A stretch of 64,000 nt of DNA from the NCBI RefSeq assembly GCF_003856975.1, contig NZ_CP033107.1, positions 3,286,001-3,350,000 on the forward strand, read 5' to 3'. The stretch comes from Plantibacter sp. PA-3-X8 (lineage in GTDB: Bacteria > Actinomycetota > Actinomycetes > Actinomycetales > Microbacteriaceae). The notes under the pieces were generated by a model, which saw only the letters and a program-made list of their open reading frames with translations, made no database searches and had not been told where the DNA came from. Position 1 is the first letter of the stretch, and each line of letters opens with the position of its first letter. The position numbers and the translations under genes are program-made. Positions 25,802 through 34,765 of this stretch are shown in pieces.

Positions 25802-26587
25802 ATGGCATGGGTCGATGAGCTGCAGACGGCGATCACGGCGTGGTTGCTCGCCATCGCGACGTCCGGCTGGGTGTTCGCGGCCCTGTACCTGCTGACGGTC
25901 GCCGACGCCTTCCTGGTCGTCCTGCCGAGCGAGACCGCGGTGACGGCGCTCGGCGCGATCTCGGCGTCGAGCGGCTCGCCGGACCTCGCTCTCCTCATCG
26001 GTGTGGCGTGGGCGGGTGCCGTGACCGGCGACGTGTCCTGCTACCTCCTCGGACGACGGATCGGGACCACACGGTTCGCCTGGATGCGGCGCCCGCGGGT
26101 CGCGGGCGCGATCGGACGTGCGGGCGTCGCGCTCGAGCGCCGCGCCGCTGCAGCCATCCTCACCGCGCGCTACATCCCGTTCGCGCGCATCGCGGTCAAC
26201 CTCGTCGCCGGGGCGAGTGGGCTCCGCCCCCGTCGGTATCTTCCGATCACCGTCCTCGCAGGGCTCGCCTGGGCACTGTGGAACGTGGGCGTCGGAGCCG
26301 TCGTCGGCCGGTTCCTCCCGGATCAGCCGGTACTCGCGACCGCCGTCTCGATCGTCGTCGCCGTCGGCCTGGGCGTGACCGTCGACCGCATCAGCGCAGC
26401 CCTGGCCGCACGACGGCGACGGACACGGGCGTCACTCGACGAGCTCGCCCCGCGCCTTCTTGCCGACGATGGAATGCCGGCGGCTGTAGGCGAAGTAGAT
26501 GATGAAGCCGAGCGCCAGCCAGACGAGGAACCGCACCCAGGTGAGCGTCGTCAGGTTGAGCATGAGCCAGACGCAGAGCACCGCTGA
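25802..26587 (+). CDS. DedA family membrane protein
   Basis: The first 210 or so residues are a DedA/VTT protein: re-entrant helix region ALYLLTVADAFLVVLPSETAV, then VAWAGAVTGDVSCYLLGRRIG and a conserved Arg/Pro segment TARYIPFARIAVNLVAGAS. DedA proteins move polyprenyl or phospho-lipids across the membrane. The ATG at 25802 fits the family start. The last about 52 codons (26432-26587) run antisense into the amino-acid permease gene and are highly charged, so the C-terminus is longer than usual and probably arose by loss of an earlier stop. Confidence 0.83.
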   Translation: MAWVDELQTAITAWLLAIATSGWVFAALYLLTVADAFLVVLPSETAVTALGAISASSGSPDLALLIGVAWAGAVTGDVSCYLLGRRIGTTRFAWMRRPRVAGAIGRAGVALERRAAAAILTARYIPFARIAVNLVAGASGLRPRRYLPITVLAGLAWALWNVGVGAVVGRFLPDQPVLATAVSIVVAVGLGVTVDRISAALAARRRRTRASLDELAPRLLADDGMPAAVGEVDDEAERQPDEEPHPGERRQVEHEPDAEHR

Positions 26588-27919
26588 GAGGATCGGGAGG
26601 AACGGCGACCACGGGACGCGGAACGCGCGTGGCAGCTTCGGGTACTTCTTCCGCAGCACGATCACCGCGATGCTGACGAGCACGAACGCGGAGAGCGTCC
26701 CGATGTTGATCATCTCTTCGAGGATGCCCACGTCGGTCAGGCCGGCGATCAGCGCGACGAGCGCGCCGACGATGAGCTGCACCCGCACGGGTGTCTTGCG
26801 CTTCTCGGAGGTGACGCTGAGCGAGCGCGGGAGCAGGCCGTCGCGGCTCATGGCGAAGACCACGCGGGCGAGGCCGAGCAGGAGCACCATGATGACGGTC
26901 GTCAGGCCGGCGAGGATGCCGATCGAGATCACCTGCGCCGCCCAGTCCGCGCCCACCGCGATGAACGCCGTCGCGAGTGAGGGGTCCTCAGCCTCGGCGA
27001 GCGTCGTGTACGGCACCATGCCGGTGAGGACGAGGCTCACGCCGACGTAGAGGACGGTCACGATGGCGAGGCCACCGAAGATGCCGCGTGGCAGGTTGCG
27101 CTGCGGGTTCTTGACCTCTTCCGCGCTCGTGGCGACGACGTCGAACCCGATGAAGGCGAAGAAGACGAGTGAGGCACCGGCGAGCAGACCGAAGACGCCG
27201 TACTGCGCGGGCGCTGCCCCCGTCATGAAGGAGAACAGCGACTGCGACCAGGCGTCGGACGCCCCGCCCTTCGTCGGGACCTCGTCGGGGATGAACGGCG
27301 TGTAGTTCGCCGCCTTGACGAAGAAGGCGCCGACGACGATGACGAAGATGACGATCGCGACCTTGATGATCGTGAAGACGCTCGCGACACGCGAGGACAG
27401 CTTCGTCCCGAGGACGAGCAGGGTGGTGAAGATCGCGACGATGACGAACGCGCCCCAGCTGACCTTGAGCCCGAAGACGTCGAGCTCGCTCGGCACGTCC
27501 CAGCCCCAGAGCAGGAAGACGTTGCTGAGGTAGATGCCCCAGTACTTGGCGATGACGGCGGCCGCCGTGAGCATCTCCAGGATGAGGTCCCATCCGATGA
27601 TCCACGCGAGGAGCTCACCGAGGGTGGCGTAGGTGAAGGTGTAGGCGGAGCCGGCGACGGGCACCGTGGAGGCGAACTCCGCGTAGCACATGATGGCGAG
27701 GGCACAGGTGACGGCCGCGAGGATGAACGCGAGCGACACGGACGGGCCCGCGTAGTTGCCCGCAGCCTTGGCTCCGACGGAGAAGATGCCGGCACCGACC
27801 GCGACCGCGACACCCATGATCATGAGATCCCAGGTGCCGAGGGTGCGCTTCAGACTGCGCCCTTCGACGCTGGAATCCGCGAGGGAGTCCTCGATGCTCT
27901 TCGTCCGCCAGATGCTCAT
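26432..27919 (-). CDS. APC family amino acid permease
   Basis: A 495-residue transporter with about 12 to 14 membrane helices. Family marks are GVAVAVGAGIFSVGAKAAGNYAGP in helix 1, the AYTFTYATLGELLAWIIGW segment and FIGFDVVATSAEEVKNPQRNLPRGI in the middle. It looks like the cationic amino-acid/CAT (YfnA-like) group; exact substrate unknown. AGGAG before the ATG at 27919 sets the start. The 3' end overlaps the convergent DedA gene by 156 bases. Located between rpsO and pnp. Confidence 0.9.
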   Translation of the reverse strand: MSIWRTKSIEDSLADSSVEGRSLKRTLGTWDLMIMGVAVAVGAGIFSVGAKAAGNYAGPSVSLAFILAAVTCALAIMCYAEFASTVPVAGSAYTFTYATLGELLAWIIGWDLILEMLTAAAVIAKYWGIYLSNVFLLWGWDVPSELDVFGLKVSWGAFVIVAIFTTLLVLGTKLSSRVASVFTIIKVAIVIFVIVVGAFFVKAANYTPFIPDEVPTKGGASDAWSQSLFSFMTGAAPAQYGVFGLLAGASLVFFAFIGFDVVATSAEEVKNPQRNLPRGIFGGLAIVTVLYVGVSLVLTGMVPYTTLAEAEDPSLATAFIAVGADWAAQVISIGILAGLTTVIMVLLLGLARVVFAMSRDGLLPRSLSVTSEKRKTPVRVQLIVGALVALIAGLTDVGILEEMINIGTLSAFVLVSIAVIVLRKKYPKLPRAFRVPWSPFLPILSAVLCVWLMLNLTTLTWVRFLVWLALGFIIYFAYSRRHSIVGKKARGELVE

Positions 27920-28050
27920 GGTGCTCCTTGCCGTGGTGCGGTACCTCGTGGCCTCGCTCGAAGCCGACTCTCGACCTTGCCAGATGAGCAGGCCGAGGTC
28001 GAGTCGCAGACGGGATGTTCTCCAGCTGCCGGGTTCCTGGTACAACACGA

Positions 28051-28082
28051 ACGGGCCGCCATCCCGGAGGATGACGGCCCGT
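28051..28082 (-). terminator. hairpin terminator after rpsO
   Basis: ACGGGCCGCCATCC pairs with GGATGACGGCCCGT around a four-base CGGA loop, 13 Watson-Crick pairs of 14 plus a G-U. It lies downstream of the rpsO stop on the same strand, so rpsO is probably not cotranscribed with the permease. Confidence 0.8.
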
Positions 28083-28104
28083 CACGAAGAAGCTCGCGGT
28101 GTCA

Positions 28105-28130
28105 GCGCCCTTCGACAGGCTCAGGGACCG
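28105..28130. repeat. GGTCCCTGAGC/GAAGGGC palindromic repeat family, single arm
   Basis: GCGCCCTTCGACAGGCTC continued by AGGGACCG is one arm of an element found with both arms at 55980-56025. The match is nearly exact (one base differs over the shared 23). It lies between rpsO and its terminator. Repeats of this form are common intergenic elements in Microbacteriaceae, as I recall; function unknown. Confidence 0.7.
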
Positions 28131-28167
28131 TGGGTCTCGTGAGCTGGCGGAGGGTTCAGAGTGCTGC

Positions 28168-28437
28168 CTAGCGGCGGAGTCCGAGGCGCTCGATCAGCGA
28201 GCGGTAGCGCTCGATGTCGACGGCCTGGAGGTAGCCGAGGAGGCGGCGACGCTGTCCGACCAGGAGCAGCAGGCCACGACGCGAGTGGTGGTCGTGCTTG
28301 TGCTCCTTGAGGTGCTCGGTGAGGTCCTTGATGCGGCGGGTCATGACCGCCACCTGGACCTCGGGGGATCCGGTGTCACCTGGGTGGGTTGCGTACTCTT
28401 CGATGATCGCCTTCTTACGGTCTCCTTCAAGCGCCAT
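28168..28437 (-). CDS. rpsO: 30S ribosomal protein S15
   Basis: An 89-residue protein of exactly the usual S15 length. Typical residues are [21 protein letters not shown] (about 16-36), the [23 protein letters not shown] segment that holds the 16S rRNA contact, and the C-terminal [14 protein letters not shown]15 binds the central domain of 16S rRNA early in 30S assembly. Start is the only sensible ATG, with GGATCACC upstream. In most actinomycetes pnp follows directly; here about 6 kb lies between. Confidence 0.98.
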   Translation of the reverse strand: MALEGDRKKAIIEEYATHPGDTGSPEVQVAVMTRRIKDLTEHLKEHKHDHHSRRGLLLLVGQRRRLLGYLQAVDIERYRSLIERLGLRR

Positions 28438-28539
28438 AGTGGTGATCCCCTCTCTGTTCGTTGCGCGGTGCCCGTCGCCTGATGCGTGGGCTCTCTTGAT
28501 CCGCGGCCGTTCGACGGCAACCTTGTGATTCTAGCAGGT

Positions 28540-29328
28540 TCAGAGCGTGGGAGGTTCGCGATGCGTCGAGCGCCGCTTCGCGTTCGCCCGTTCCTCCGCT
28601 TCGCTGGCTGCGACCCGGCGTCGGCGACGCAGCACGAGGATGAGGGCGAGCGCGATGAGGTCCAGGACCAGGAAGGCGAGGAGCAACCAGACCCAGAGCG
28701 GCGGTCCGGCACCGGCGTTCGGCGCGGGTTCAGCCGCCGCCTCGGCCGCCTCGGCGGTCGTCGTGGAGTCGTAGACGAGCCGGACGGGGTCGCCGAGCGT
28801 GGCCCCGCCGTCGGCGTTCGTCGACACGAGGGCGAGGGTGATGTCGTACTCCCCCGCATCCGCGCCGCGAAGCCACTGGGTCATGTTGATCCTGGTGGAC
28901 CATCCGCCGTCGCTCCCGATCTCGATCGGCTGCCCGTCGAAGCGGAACTCGGTCGCCCCCGTCCCGCCGGTGGACTGCAGGTCGCACGACGCATCATCGG
29001 CCGTGGAGCTGCTGAAGCAGGCCTTCGCCGAGTCGTAGAGGTCGATCGAGCGCCAGTAGGACAGCACGACGTCGGCACCCGGGTCGGCGGTGCCGGTGAC
29101 GTCGAATCCGCTGACCTGCTCGCCGTCCAGGGTGTAGTCGACGCGGTAGACGGTGTCGCCGTCGGTCGGGCTCTCGATCGTCCCAGTGCCGGCGGCCGAC
29201 GCGGGAGCGGATGCGGCGAGCGGCAGGACGACGGATCCGGCGCCGATCGACACCGCCACCACGGCGAGCGCCGCGGTACGAGCGGCACGCTGCAGCAGCG
29301 AACCGAGTCGACGCGCTCCGGGGATCAC
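28540..29328 (-). CDS. predicted exported, membrane-anchored protein
   Basis: About 262 residues from the GTG at 29328; ATG 29385 is an alternative. An N-terminal signal-like segment (ARTAALAVVAVSIGAGSVVL...) is followed by an Ala-rich cleavage region (SAPASAAG). The outside domain has GTIESPTDGDTVY and GYDITGTADPG-like phrases, reminiscent of Ig-like surface domains, with two Cys probably bonded. A C-terminal helix (PPLWVWLLLAFLVLDLIALALILVL) and a basic tail anchor it in the membrane. GGAGGGAG lies upstream. No family name recognised. It stands alone between rpsO and the flavin reductase. Confidence 0.7.
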   Translation of the reverse strand: MIPGARRLGSLLQRAARTAALAVVAVSIGAGSVVLPLAASAPASAAGTGTIESPTDGDTVYRVDYTLDGEQVSGFDVTGTADPGADVVLSYWRSIDLYDSAKACFSSSTADDASCDLQSTGGTGATEFRFDGQPIEIGSDGGWSTRINMTQWLRGADAGEYDITLALVSTNADGGATLGDPVRLVYDSTTTAEAAEAAAEPAPNAGAGPPLWVWLLLAFLVLDLIALALILVLRRRRRVAASEAEERANAKRRSTHREPPTL

Positions 29329-29476
29329 CTGGCCACCACTCCCTCCGGCGACGCCGGACGGCGACGCACGCCACCAGTATCCCAAAGACCGGGGCGCCGA
29401 GCCTGGGAACGACGGAGGCCGGGACCGCCCCCGCCGATCCCCGCCCGCATCGGGGCGATCGGACGGAGTCGTCCGA

Positions 29477-30106
29477 TCAGGCCCCGAGACCGCCGAGCAG
29501 CTCGGAGAACGGGCGATCGAGCGCGAACGGGTCGTCCAGGCGCCCGGAACGGTCCGAGGCCGCCACGAGTGCGCTCAACTCGCCGGCCGCGCGGTCGATC
29601 CGCGCCGGCAGGGCGCCGACCTGCGCGTCGCCCGACCCCCAGTCCTCGGAGGCCGCGAACACGGCGGTCGGCACGGTCACCGCCCGCAGGTAGGCGAACA
29701 AGGGACGCACGGCGTATTCGAGGGCGAGCGAATGCCTGGCCGACCCACCCGTCGCACCGAGGGCGACGGGCACCCCGGTCAAGGCGGTCGGCTCCACCAC
29801 GTCGAAGAACGACTTGAACAAACCGGAGTAGCTGGAGGAGAAGATCGGCGTCACCGCGATCACGCCGTCGGCGGCGGTCATGGCTTCGATCGCCTCGGAC
29901 AACCGTGGACTGGGGAACCCGGTCAGCAGGTTGTTCGTGATGTCCTGCGCGAGGTCGCGCAGCTCGATCGACGTCGTCTCGACCGTGTACCCGTCCTGCT
30001 CGAGGCGCGCCACGGTGGCGTCGCGGAGGCGGTCGGCGAGGAGGCGTGTGGACGACGGTTGACTGAGGCCGGCCGACACGACGGCGAGCGTGCGCTTCGC
30101 GTTCAT
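29477..30106 (-). CDS. NAD(P)H-dependent FMN reductase
   Basis: A 209-residue flavodoxin-like FMN reductase. The N-terminus has LAVVSAGLSQPSSTRLLADRL, the FMN phosphate loop; TPIFSSSYSGLFKSFFDVVE is the conserved FMN/dimer segment at about 85-104, and ALGATGGSARHS lies further on. It supplies reduced FMN to the luciferase-like monooxygenase encoded immediately upstream. The two genes overlap by ATGA (30103-30106), so they should work as a two-component system. The pair resembles the CE1758/CE1759 type of corynebacteria. The oxidised substrate is unknown. Confidence 0.9.
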   Translation of the reverse strand: MNAKRTLAVVSAGLSQPSSTRLLADRLRDATVARLEQDGYTVETTSIELRDLAQDITNNLLTGFPSPRLSEAIEAMTAADGVIAVTPIFSSSYSGLFKSFFDVVEPTALTGVPVALGATGGSARHSLALEYAVRPLFAYLRAVTVPTAVFAASEDWGSGDAQVGALPARIDRAAGELSALVAASDRSGRLDDPFALDRPFSELLGGLGA

Positions 30107-31269
30107 CGGGTCGCCCCGACCGCCGCCGCGCCGAACGCCGAACCGGATGCGACCCGGCTCGTCTCGACCGCACCGGAGCGCGAAGCGAGTTCCGCCTCAG
30201 CGGCCGCGACCATCGACGCGTGCGTCGGCGCCTCCGGCACGTCGGCCGGACGATCCTTCGCGAACTCCTTGCGGAGCACCGGCACGACCTCGCCGCCGAG
30301 GATCTCGAGCTGGTCGAGCACCGTCGCGAGCGGGAGCCCGGCGTGATCCATGAGGAACAGCTGACGCTGGTAGTCGCCGAAGGTCTCGCGCATCCCGGCG
30401 TACCGGTCGATGACCTGCTGCGGGCTGCCGACGGTGAGCGGCGTCTGCTCGGTGAAGTCCTCGAGCGTCGGCCCGTGACCGTACACGGGGGCGTTGTCGA
30501 AGTACGGCCGGAACTGGGCGACGGCGTCCTGCGAGTTCTTCGCCATGAACGCCTGGCCGCCGAGTCCGACGATCGCCTGCGCGGCCGTGCCGTGTCCGTA
30601 GTGCTCGAACCGCTGACGGTACAGCTGGATGAGGCGCATGTAGTGCTCCTTCGGCCAGAAGATGTTGTTCGCGAAGAAGCCGTCGCCGTAGTAGGCCGCC
30701 TGCTCGGCGATCTCGGGGCTCCGGATGGAGCCGTGCCACACGAAGGGCGGCACGCCGTCGAGCGGTCGCGGTGTGGACTGGAAGCCCTGCAGCGGGGTGC
30801 GGAACTGGCCCTGCCAGTCGACGTAGTCCTCTCGCCAGAGGCGGTGGAGCAACGCGTAGTTCTCGATCGCGAGGTTGATGCCCTCGCGGATGTCCTTGCC
30901 GAACCAGGGGTAGACGGGCCCCGTGTTGCCGCGGCCCATGATGAGGTCGACCCGGCCGCCGGCCAGGTGCTGCAGCATGGCGTAGTCCTCGGCGATCTTC
31001 ACCGGGTCGTTCGTGGTGATGAGCGTCGTGCTCGTCGAGAGGATGAGGTCCGTGGTCTTCGCCGCGATGTAGCCGAGCATGGTCGTGGGACTCGACGGGA
31101 CGAAGGGCGGGTTGTGGTGCTCGCCGGTCGCGAAGACGTCGAGACCGACCTCCTCAGCCTTCACAGCGATCGCGACCATCGCCTCGATGCGCTCGTGCTC
31201 GGTGGGCGTGATCCCGGTGGTCGGGTCGGTGGTGACATCCCCCACCGTGAAGATTCCGAATTGCATCAT
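30103..31269 (-). CDS. luciferase-like FMN-dependent monooxygenase (CE1758 type)
   Basis: A 388-residue LLM-class flavin oxidoreductase. The TIM barrel begins MMQFGIFTVGDVTTDPTTG and contains GLDVFATGEHHNPPFVPSSP and YAMLQHLAGGRVDLIMGRGN, both typical. The last about 50 residues are Ala-rich and outside the fold. Its partner FMN reductase overlaps at the stop. In this subfamily the enzyme and reductase occur together but the physiological substrate is not known; sulfur-compound oxidation has been proposed for related systems. ATG 31266 is a slightly better spaced start behind GGGAG. Confidence 0.88.
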   Translation of the reverse strand: MMQFGIFTVGDVTTDPTTGITPTEHERIEAMVAIAVKAEEVGLDVFATGEHHNPPFVPSSPTTMLGYIAAKTTDLILSTSTTLITTNDPVKIAEDYAMLQHLAGGRVDLIMGRGNTGPVYPWFGKDIREGINLAIENYALLHRLWREDYVDWQGQFRTPLQGFQSTPRPLDGVPPFVWHGSIRSPEIAEQAAYYGDGFFANNIFWPKEHYMRLIQLYRQRFEHYGHGTAAQAIVGLGGQAFMAKNSQDAVAQFRPYFDNAPVYGHGPTLEDFTEQTPLTVGSPQQVIDRYAGMRETFGDYQRQLFLMDHAGLPLATVLDQLEILGGEVVPVLRKEFAKDRPADVPEAPTHASMVAAAEAELASRSGAVETSRVASGSAFGAAAVGATR

Positions 31270-31417
31270 GCGCTCCCACTCGCTCTTTCATGCGTTTGCA
31301 TGGATATTCAGGACAACGGCGTTCACGCCCGCGCTATTCCCGGCCCGTTCGGCATCCTGTCCACAGCGCGCCGCGCGAGCCGTACGCCGTGTCGGCGGGC
31401 TATGGCAGGATCACCGC

Positions 31418-32527
31418 ATGAACGGCTCACCGAACCCTTCGTCCAGCATGCCGACACCGGCCCCTCGGCACGTGTGCGGCATCGTCCCACCCTGGTTGCT
31501 CGAGCGCATCGCCGAACTCGACGCTCCGCAGCTGGCGCGTGCCGCCAGTGCCGCGCGGTACTCGCTGCTCGCCACGCGACCATACCGCTTCCCCGAGCCC
31601 GGGTCGGAGCGGGCCACTGATCCCGTGCGTAGCGCCACGGCCGGCAAGCGTCCGGTCGGCACCCCGGAGCGCAGCATCCACGACGCCCGGCGGACCGAGA
31701 CCCTCTCGGGCACGCTCGTCCGCTCGGAGGGTGAGCCCGCCACCACCGACGCCGCGGTCTCCGCCGCCTACGACGGCCTCGGAGACACCCACGCCCTCTT
31801 CGCCGAGGCGTTCGCACGCGACTCCATCGACGGCCGCGGGCTGCCCTTGCTCGCCACGGTGCACTACGGCGACGACTACGACAACGCGTTCTGGAACGGC
31901 GAGCAGATGGTCTTCGGCGACGGCGACGGCGAGGTCTTCCGCAGCTTCACCAGCTCCTTGAGCGTCATCGGCCACGAGCTGGCCCACGGCGTGACGCAGT
32001 ACACGGCGAACCTCGTCTACGAGGGGCAGCCCGGAGCGCTCAACGAACACGTGTCCGACGTCTTCGGCGCCCTCGTCGAACAGCACGCGCGCGGCGAGGA
32101 CGCGGCATCGGCGTCCTGGCTCATCGGCGAAGGGCTCTTCACGGACGAGGTCGAGGGCAACGCACTGCGTTCCATGCTCGCCCCGGGTACGGCCTACGAC
32201 GACGACGTCCTCGGCAAGGACCCGCAGCCGGCGCACTTCGACGACTACATCGAGACGACCGACGACAACGGAGGCGTCCACCTCAACTCCGGCATCCCCA
32301 ACCGGGCGTTCGCGACGCTCGCCGTCGCCCTCGGCGGCAACGCCTGGGAGCGTGCGGGGCTCATCTGGTACGACACCCTCGTCGGCGGCCTGTCGGAGCG
32401 CGCCGACTTCGCAACCTTCGCCGCGGCGACGATCGCTGCGGCCGCCGCCAGGTTCGGTGTGGACTCGGAGGAGCACGCCGCGGTCGGGCAGGCGTGGGCG
32501 CTCGTCGGTATCGAGCCGTCCGCCTGA
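31418..32527 (+). CDS. M4 family zinc metalloprotease, protealysin-like
   Basis: A 369-residue thermolysin-family protease. The zinc motif HELAH is at 186-190 and the third ligand Glu210 lies in GALNEHVSD; the second catalytic His is in GGVHLNSGIPNRAF (about 277). There is no signal peptide. The N-terminus RHVCGIVPPWLLERIAEL is the short propeptide of protealysin-like proteases rather than the long thermolysin one. It is followed 41 bases later by an emfourin-like inhibitor gene, the known partner. The ATG at 31418 was chosen because the propeptide starts just after it. Confidence 0.93.
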   Translation: MNGSPNPSSSMPTPAPRHVCGIVPPWLLERIAELDAPQLARAASAARYSLLATRPYRFPEPGSERATDPVRSATAGKRPVGTPERSIHDARRTETLSGTLVRSEGEPATTDAAVSAAYDGLGDTHALFAEAFARDSIDGRGLPLLATVHYGDDYDNAFWNGEQMVFGDGDGEVFRSFTSSLSVIGHELAHGVTQYTANLVYEGQPGALNEHVSDVFGALVEQHARGEDAASASWLIGEGLFTDEVEGNALRSMLAPGTAYDDDVLGKDPQPAHFDDYIETTDDNGGVHLNSGIPNRAFATLAVALGGNAWERAGLIWYDTLVGGLSERADFATFAAATIAAAAARFGVDSEEHAAVGQAWALVGIEPSA

Positions 32528-32568
32528 GCGTCGTGGCAGCGCCCGGGCTCGCGGAGTAGCATCGCGGC

Positions 32569-32841
32569 ATGAAGGTCACGGTGACGAGGAGCGGCGGTGT
32601 GGCCGGTCTCACCCGACGCTGGGAGGTCGTCGTCGACGAGCAGCCCGACGTCGACCGGTGGATCGTCCTGCTCGACCGCCTCCCGTGGGACGACACCCCA
32701 CAAGGACCACCGGTCCCGGATCGGTACGTCTACCGCATCAGATGCGCGCCCAAGGAAGCCACCCTCGGCGAGCAGCAGCTCACCGGTCCCTGGCAGGAAC
32801 TCGTCGAACGGGTGCGCGCCGTCCAGCCGCCACGCGACTGA
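32569..32841 (+). CDS. emfourin-like protealysin inhibitor
   Basis: A 90-residue protein similar to emfourin, the proteinaceous inhibitor of protealysin-like M4 proteases. It starts MKVTVTRSGGVAGLTRRWEV, has DRWIVLLDRLPW in the middle and RYVYRIRCAPKEATLGEQQL before the C-terminal helix. The gene lies directly after the M4 protease gene, the same order as in known pairs. The partner should block the protease inside the cell until it is released. A weak GGAG is about 12 bases upstream of the ATG. Confidence 0.85.
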   Translation: MKVTVTRSGGVAGLTRRWEVVVDEQPDVDRWIVLLDRLPWDDTPQGPPVPDRYVYRIRCAPKEATLGEQQLTGPWQELVERVRAVQPPRD

Positions 32842-32874
32842 CGATTCCTCGCCAGTCGCGTGACGCCGACGGCG

Positions 32875-33915
32875 TCAGTGCTGCGGGAAGCGCTCCGCCA
32901 GCAGTTCGATCGTCCGCTCACGTGCGGGCACCGAGTTCGACGGTGTGCCCTCCCGTGCCGACCCGACGGGCGACACCATGACCTCGTCCACACCGAAGCG
33001 GTCGGCGAGACCCTGCAGCTCCGCCGCAGCCTGGTCGGCGTCGCCGATGATCCAGGCAGCGCGCATCTGCTCGACGAAGCCGAGCTCGAGATCGCTCTGC
33101 TCGGTCGCGGCGGCCTCTTCGACGGTCGCGATGGGTCCGAGCGGCTTGCCGGAACGCAGTCTCGCCATCTGCTGCAGGTTGGGGAGCGCCAACGCCTCCG
33201 CCTCGGCGGCCGTGTCGGCGACCACGGCGTTCGCGGTCAGGAAGGTGCGAGGCGCGTCGAGATGTGCGGACGGCTGGAAACTGGACCGGTAGAGCTCGAG
33301 GGCCCGAGCCGTCCCCTGGCCGGAGAAGTGGTGCGCGAAGACGTAGGGCAGTCCGAGTGCTGCGGCGAGCGCCGCCGAGTAGTCGCTCGAACCGAGCAAC
33401 CACACGTCCGGCACACTGCCGGCCTTCGGCGTCCCCCGCAGGGCGTACTCCTCGCCGGAGGTCATCCGCACGCTCGCACCGTCGACGCCGAGGAGGGCGA
33501 CGATGTCCTGCACGTTGTTCGGGAACCGGTCGACGTCGCTCGTGTTGCCGGACTGGCGGAGCACGGCGGAGATGACGGGGTCGCTGCCCGGTGCCCGGCC
33601 GAGGCCGAGGTCGATGCGACCGGGCGCGGAGGCCTCGAGGAGCGCGAACTGCTCGGCGACGACGAGCGGCGCGTGGTTCGGGAGCATCACGCCGCCGGAG
33701 CCGACCCGGATGCGCTGCGTGGCGGCGGCCAGGATGCCGATGACGACCGCGGGGTTCGTCGATGCGACGGACGGCATGTTGTGGTGCTCGGCCACCCAAT
33801 ACCGGTGGTACCCCAGCTCGTCGGCGCGCTTCGCCAGGGCGATCGTCGCTGCGAGGGCAGCCGCGGTGTCCTGGTCGGTGCGGACGGGGATGAGATCCAG
33901 TATCGAGAGTCGCAT
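32875..33915 (-). CDS. LLM class flavin-dependent oxidoreductase
   Basis: A 346-residue luciferase-like protein of the MsnO8/alkanal-monooxygenase-like single-component group. It starts [21 protein letters not shown], followed by [20 protein letters not shown] (about 38-57), [22 protein letters not shown] and [15 protein letters not shown]. The ATG at 33915 follows AAAGG at five bases and is preferred to the GTG two codons earlier. No reductase neighbour, unlike the other LLM gene at 30103. Convergent with the emfourin gene. Substrate unknown. Confidence 0.87.
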   Translation of the reverse strand: MRLSILDLIPVRTDQDTAAALAATIALAKRADELGYHRYWVAEHHNMPSVASTNPAVVIGILAAATQRIRVGSGGVMLPNHAPLVVAEQFALLEASAPGRIDLGLGRAPGSDPVISAVLRQSGNTSDVDRFPNNVQDIVALLGVDGASVRMTSGEEYALRGTPKAGSVPDVWLLGSSDYSAALAAALGLPYVFAHHFSGQGTARALELYRSSFQPSAHLDAPRTFLTANAVVADTAAEAEALALPNLQQMARLRSGKPLGPIATVEEAAATEQSDLELGFVEQMRAAWIIGDADQAAAELQGLADRFGVDEVMVSPVGSAREGTPSNSVPARERTIELLAERFPQH

Positions 33916-34083
33916 GGTCACCTTTCGTCGCGCTGCCGAACGGCGACAGACGCATCAGGGTGCAGCGCTCGGACGGCCTGACATATTCCGCCTCGGCGAC
34001 CGCAGTGGATTCCCAGGGCGATCCAAGCCGGATGCCACACCTGACGCGTACGCTGGACGCCCGCGACCGTGAAGGAGCACAGC

Positions 34084-34728
34084 ATGGGATTCCTCGATCG
34101 ACTGCTCGGACGCCCCGAGTCCGATGGACCTGTCCAGGCGACGGCCGGCGGGAACCCGGCTCCGGCCCGCGCGCGGACGGAGGACGAGATCGCCGTGGAA
34201 CGCTACCGCTACCTCCTGCGGACCGCGCCGCCGGAGACCATCGAACAGGTCCACGAAGAGGCCTTCACGAAGCTCACCCCCGAGCAGCGGGGCATCCTGT
34301 ACCGACAGTTGTCGGAGGACGCCCCGACCGGTGAGGCACCGGCCGACGACTCCCCCAAGGCCCTCGCGCGTTCGGCCACCCGGGCCGAGGTGCGGCAGCC
34401 TGGGACCCTCGAGCGCAACCTCGGTCCGCAGGGCGGCGGGATGGGCTTCGGTGGCATGCTGGCCAGCTCCATGCTCGGCACCATCGCCGGTGTCGTGGTC
34501 GGTTCGGCCATCGCGCAGGCGTTCATCCCGGACACCGTCGGGACCGATGCCGCAGCCGATGCCGGTGGCGCCGATCAGAGCGGTGCCGAGGCCGGGGCGG
34601 GAGACGGCGCGGCGACCGACACCTCCGCAGCCGACAGCTCCGCCGACGGCGGTGGCTGGGGTGACGGTGGATTCGGCGACTTCGGTGGCGGCGGCGACTT
34701 CGGTGGCGGCGGCGACTTCGGGTTCTGA
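34084..34728 (+). CDS. small membrane-linked protein with Gly-rich tail
   Basis: A 214-residue protein. The N-half is soluble and helical, with RYRYLLRTAPPETIEQVHEEAF and LTPEQRGILYRQLSED; a hydrophobic Gly-rich segment (about 118-146) includes MLASSMLGTIAGVVVGSAIAQAF. The C-terminus is a low-complexity Asp/Ala stretch then GDFGGGGDF repeats. AAGGAG six bases before ATG 34084 sets the start rather than the GTG 34069. Related actinomycete proteins are often loosely labelled cation-transport related; I see no support for that. Function unknown. Confidence 0.72.
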   Translation: MGFLDRLLGRPESDGPVQATAGGNPAPARARTEDEIAVERYRYLLRTAPPETIEQVHEEAFTKLTPEQRGILYRQLSEDAPTGEAPADDSPKALARSATRAEVRQPGTLERNLGPQGGGMGFGGMLASSMLGTIAGVVVGSAIAQAFIPDTVGTDAAADAGGADQSGAEAGAGDGAATDTSAADSSADGGGWGDGGFGDFGGGGDFGGGGDFGF

Positions 34729-34765
34729 GCCCTACCGGCACCCTTGGAGCGCCGACGCGTGTCCG

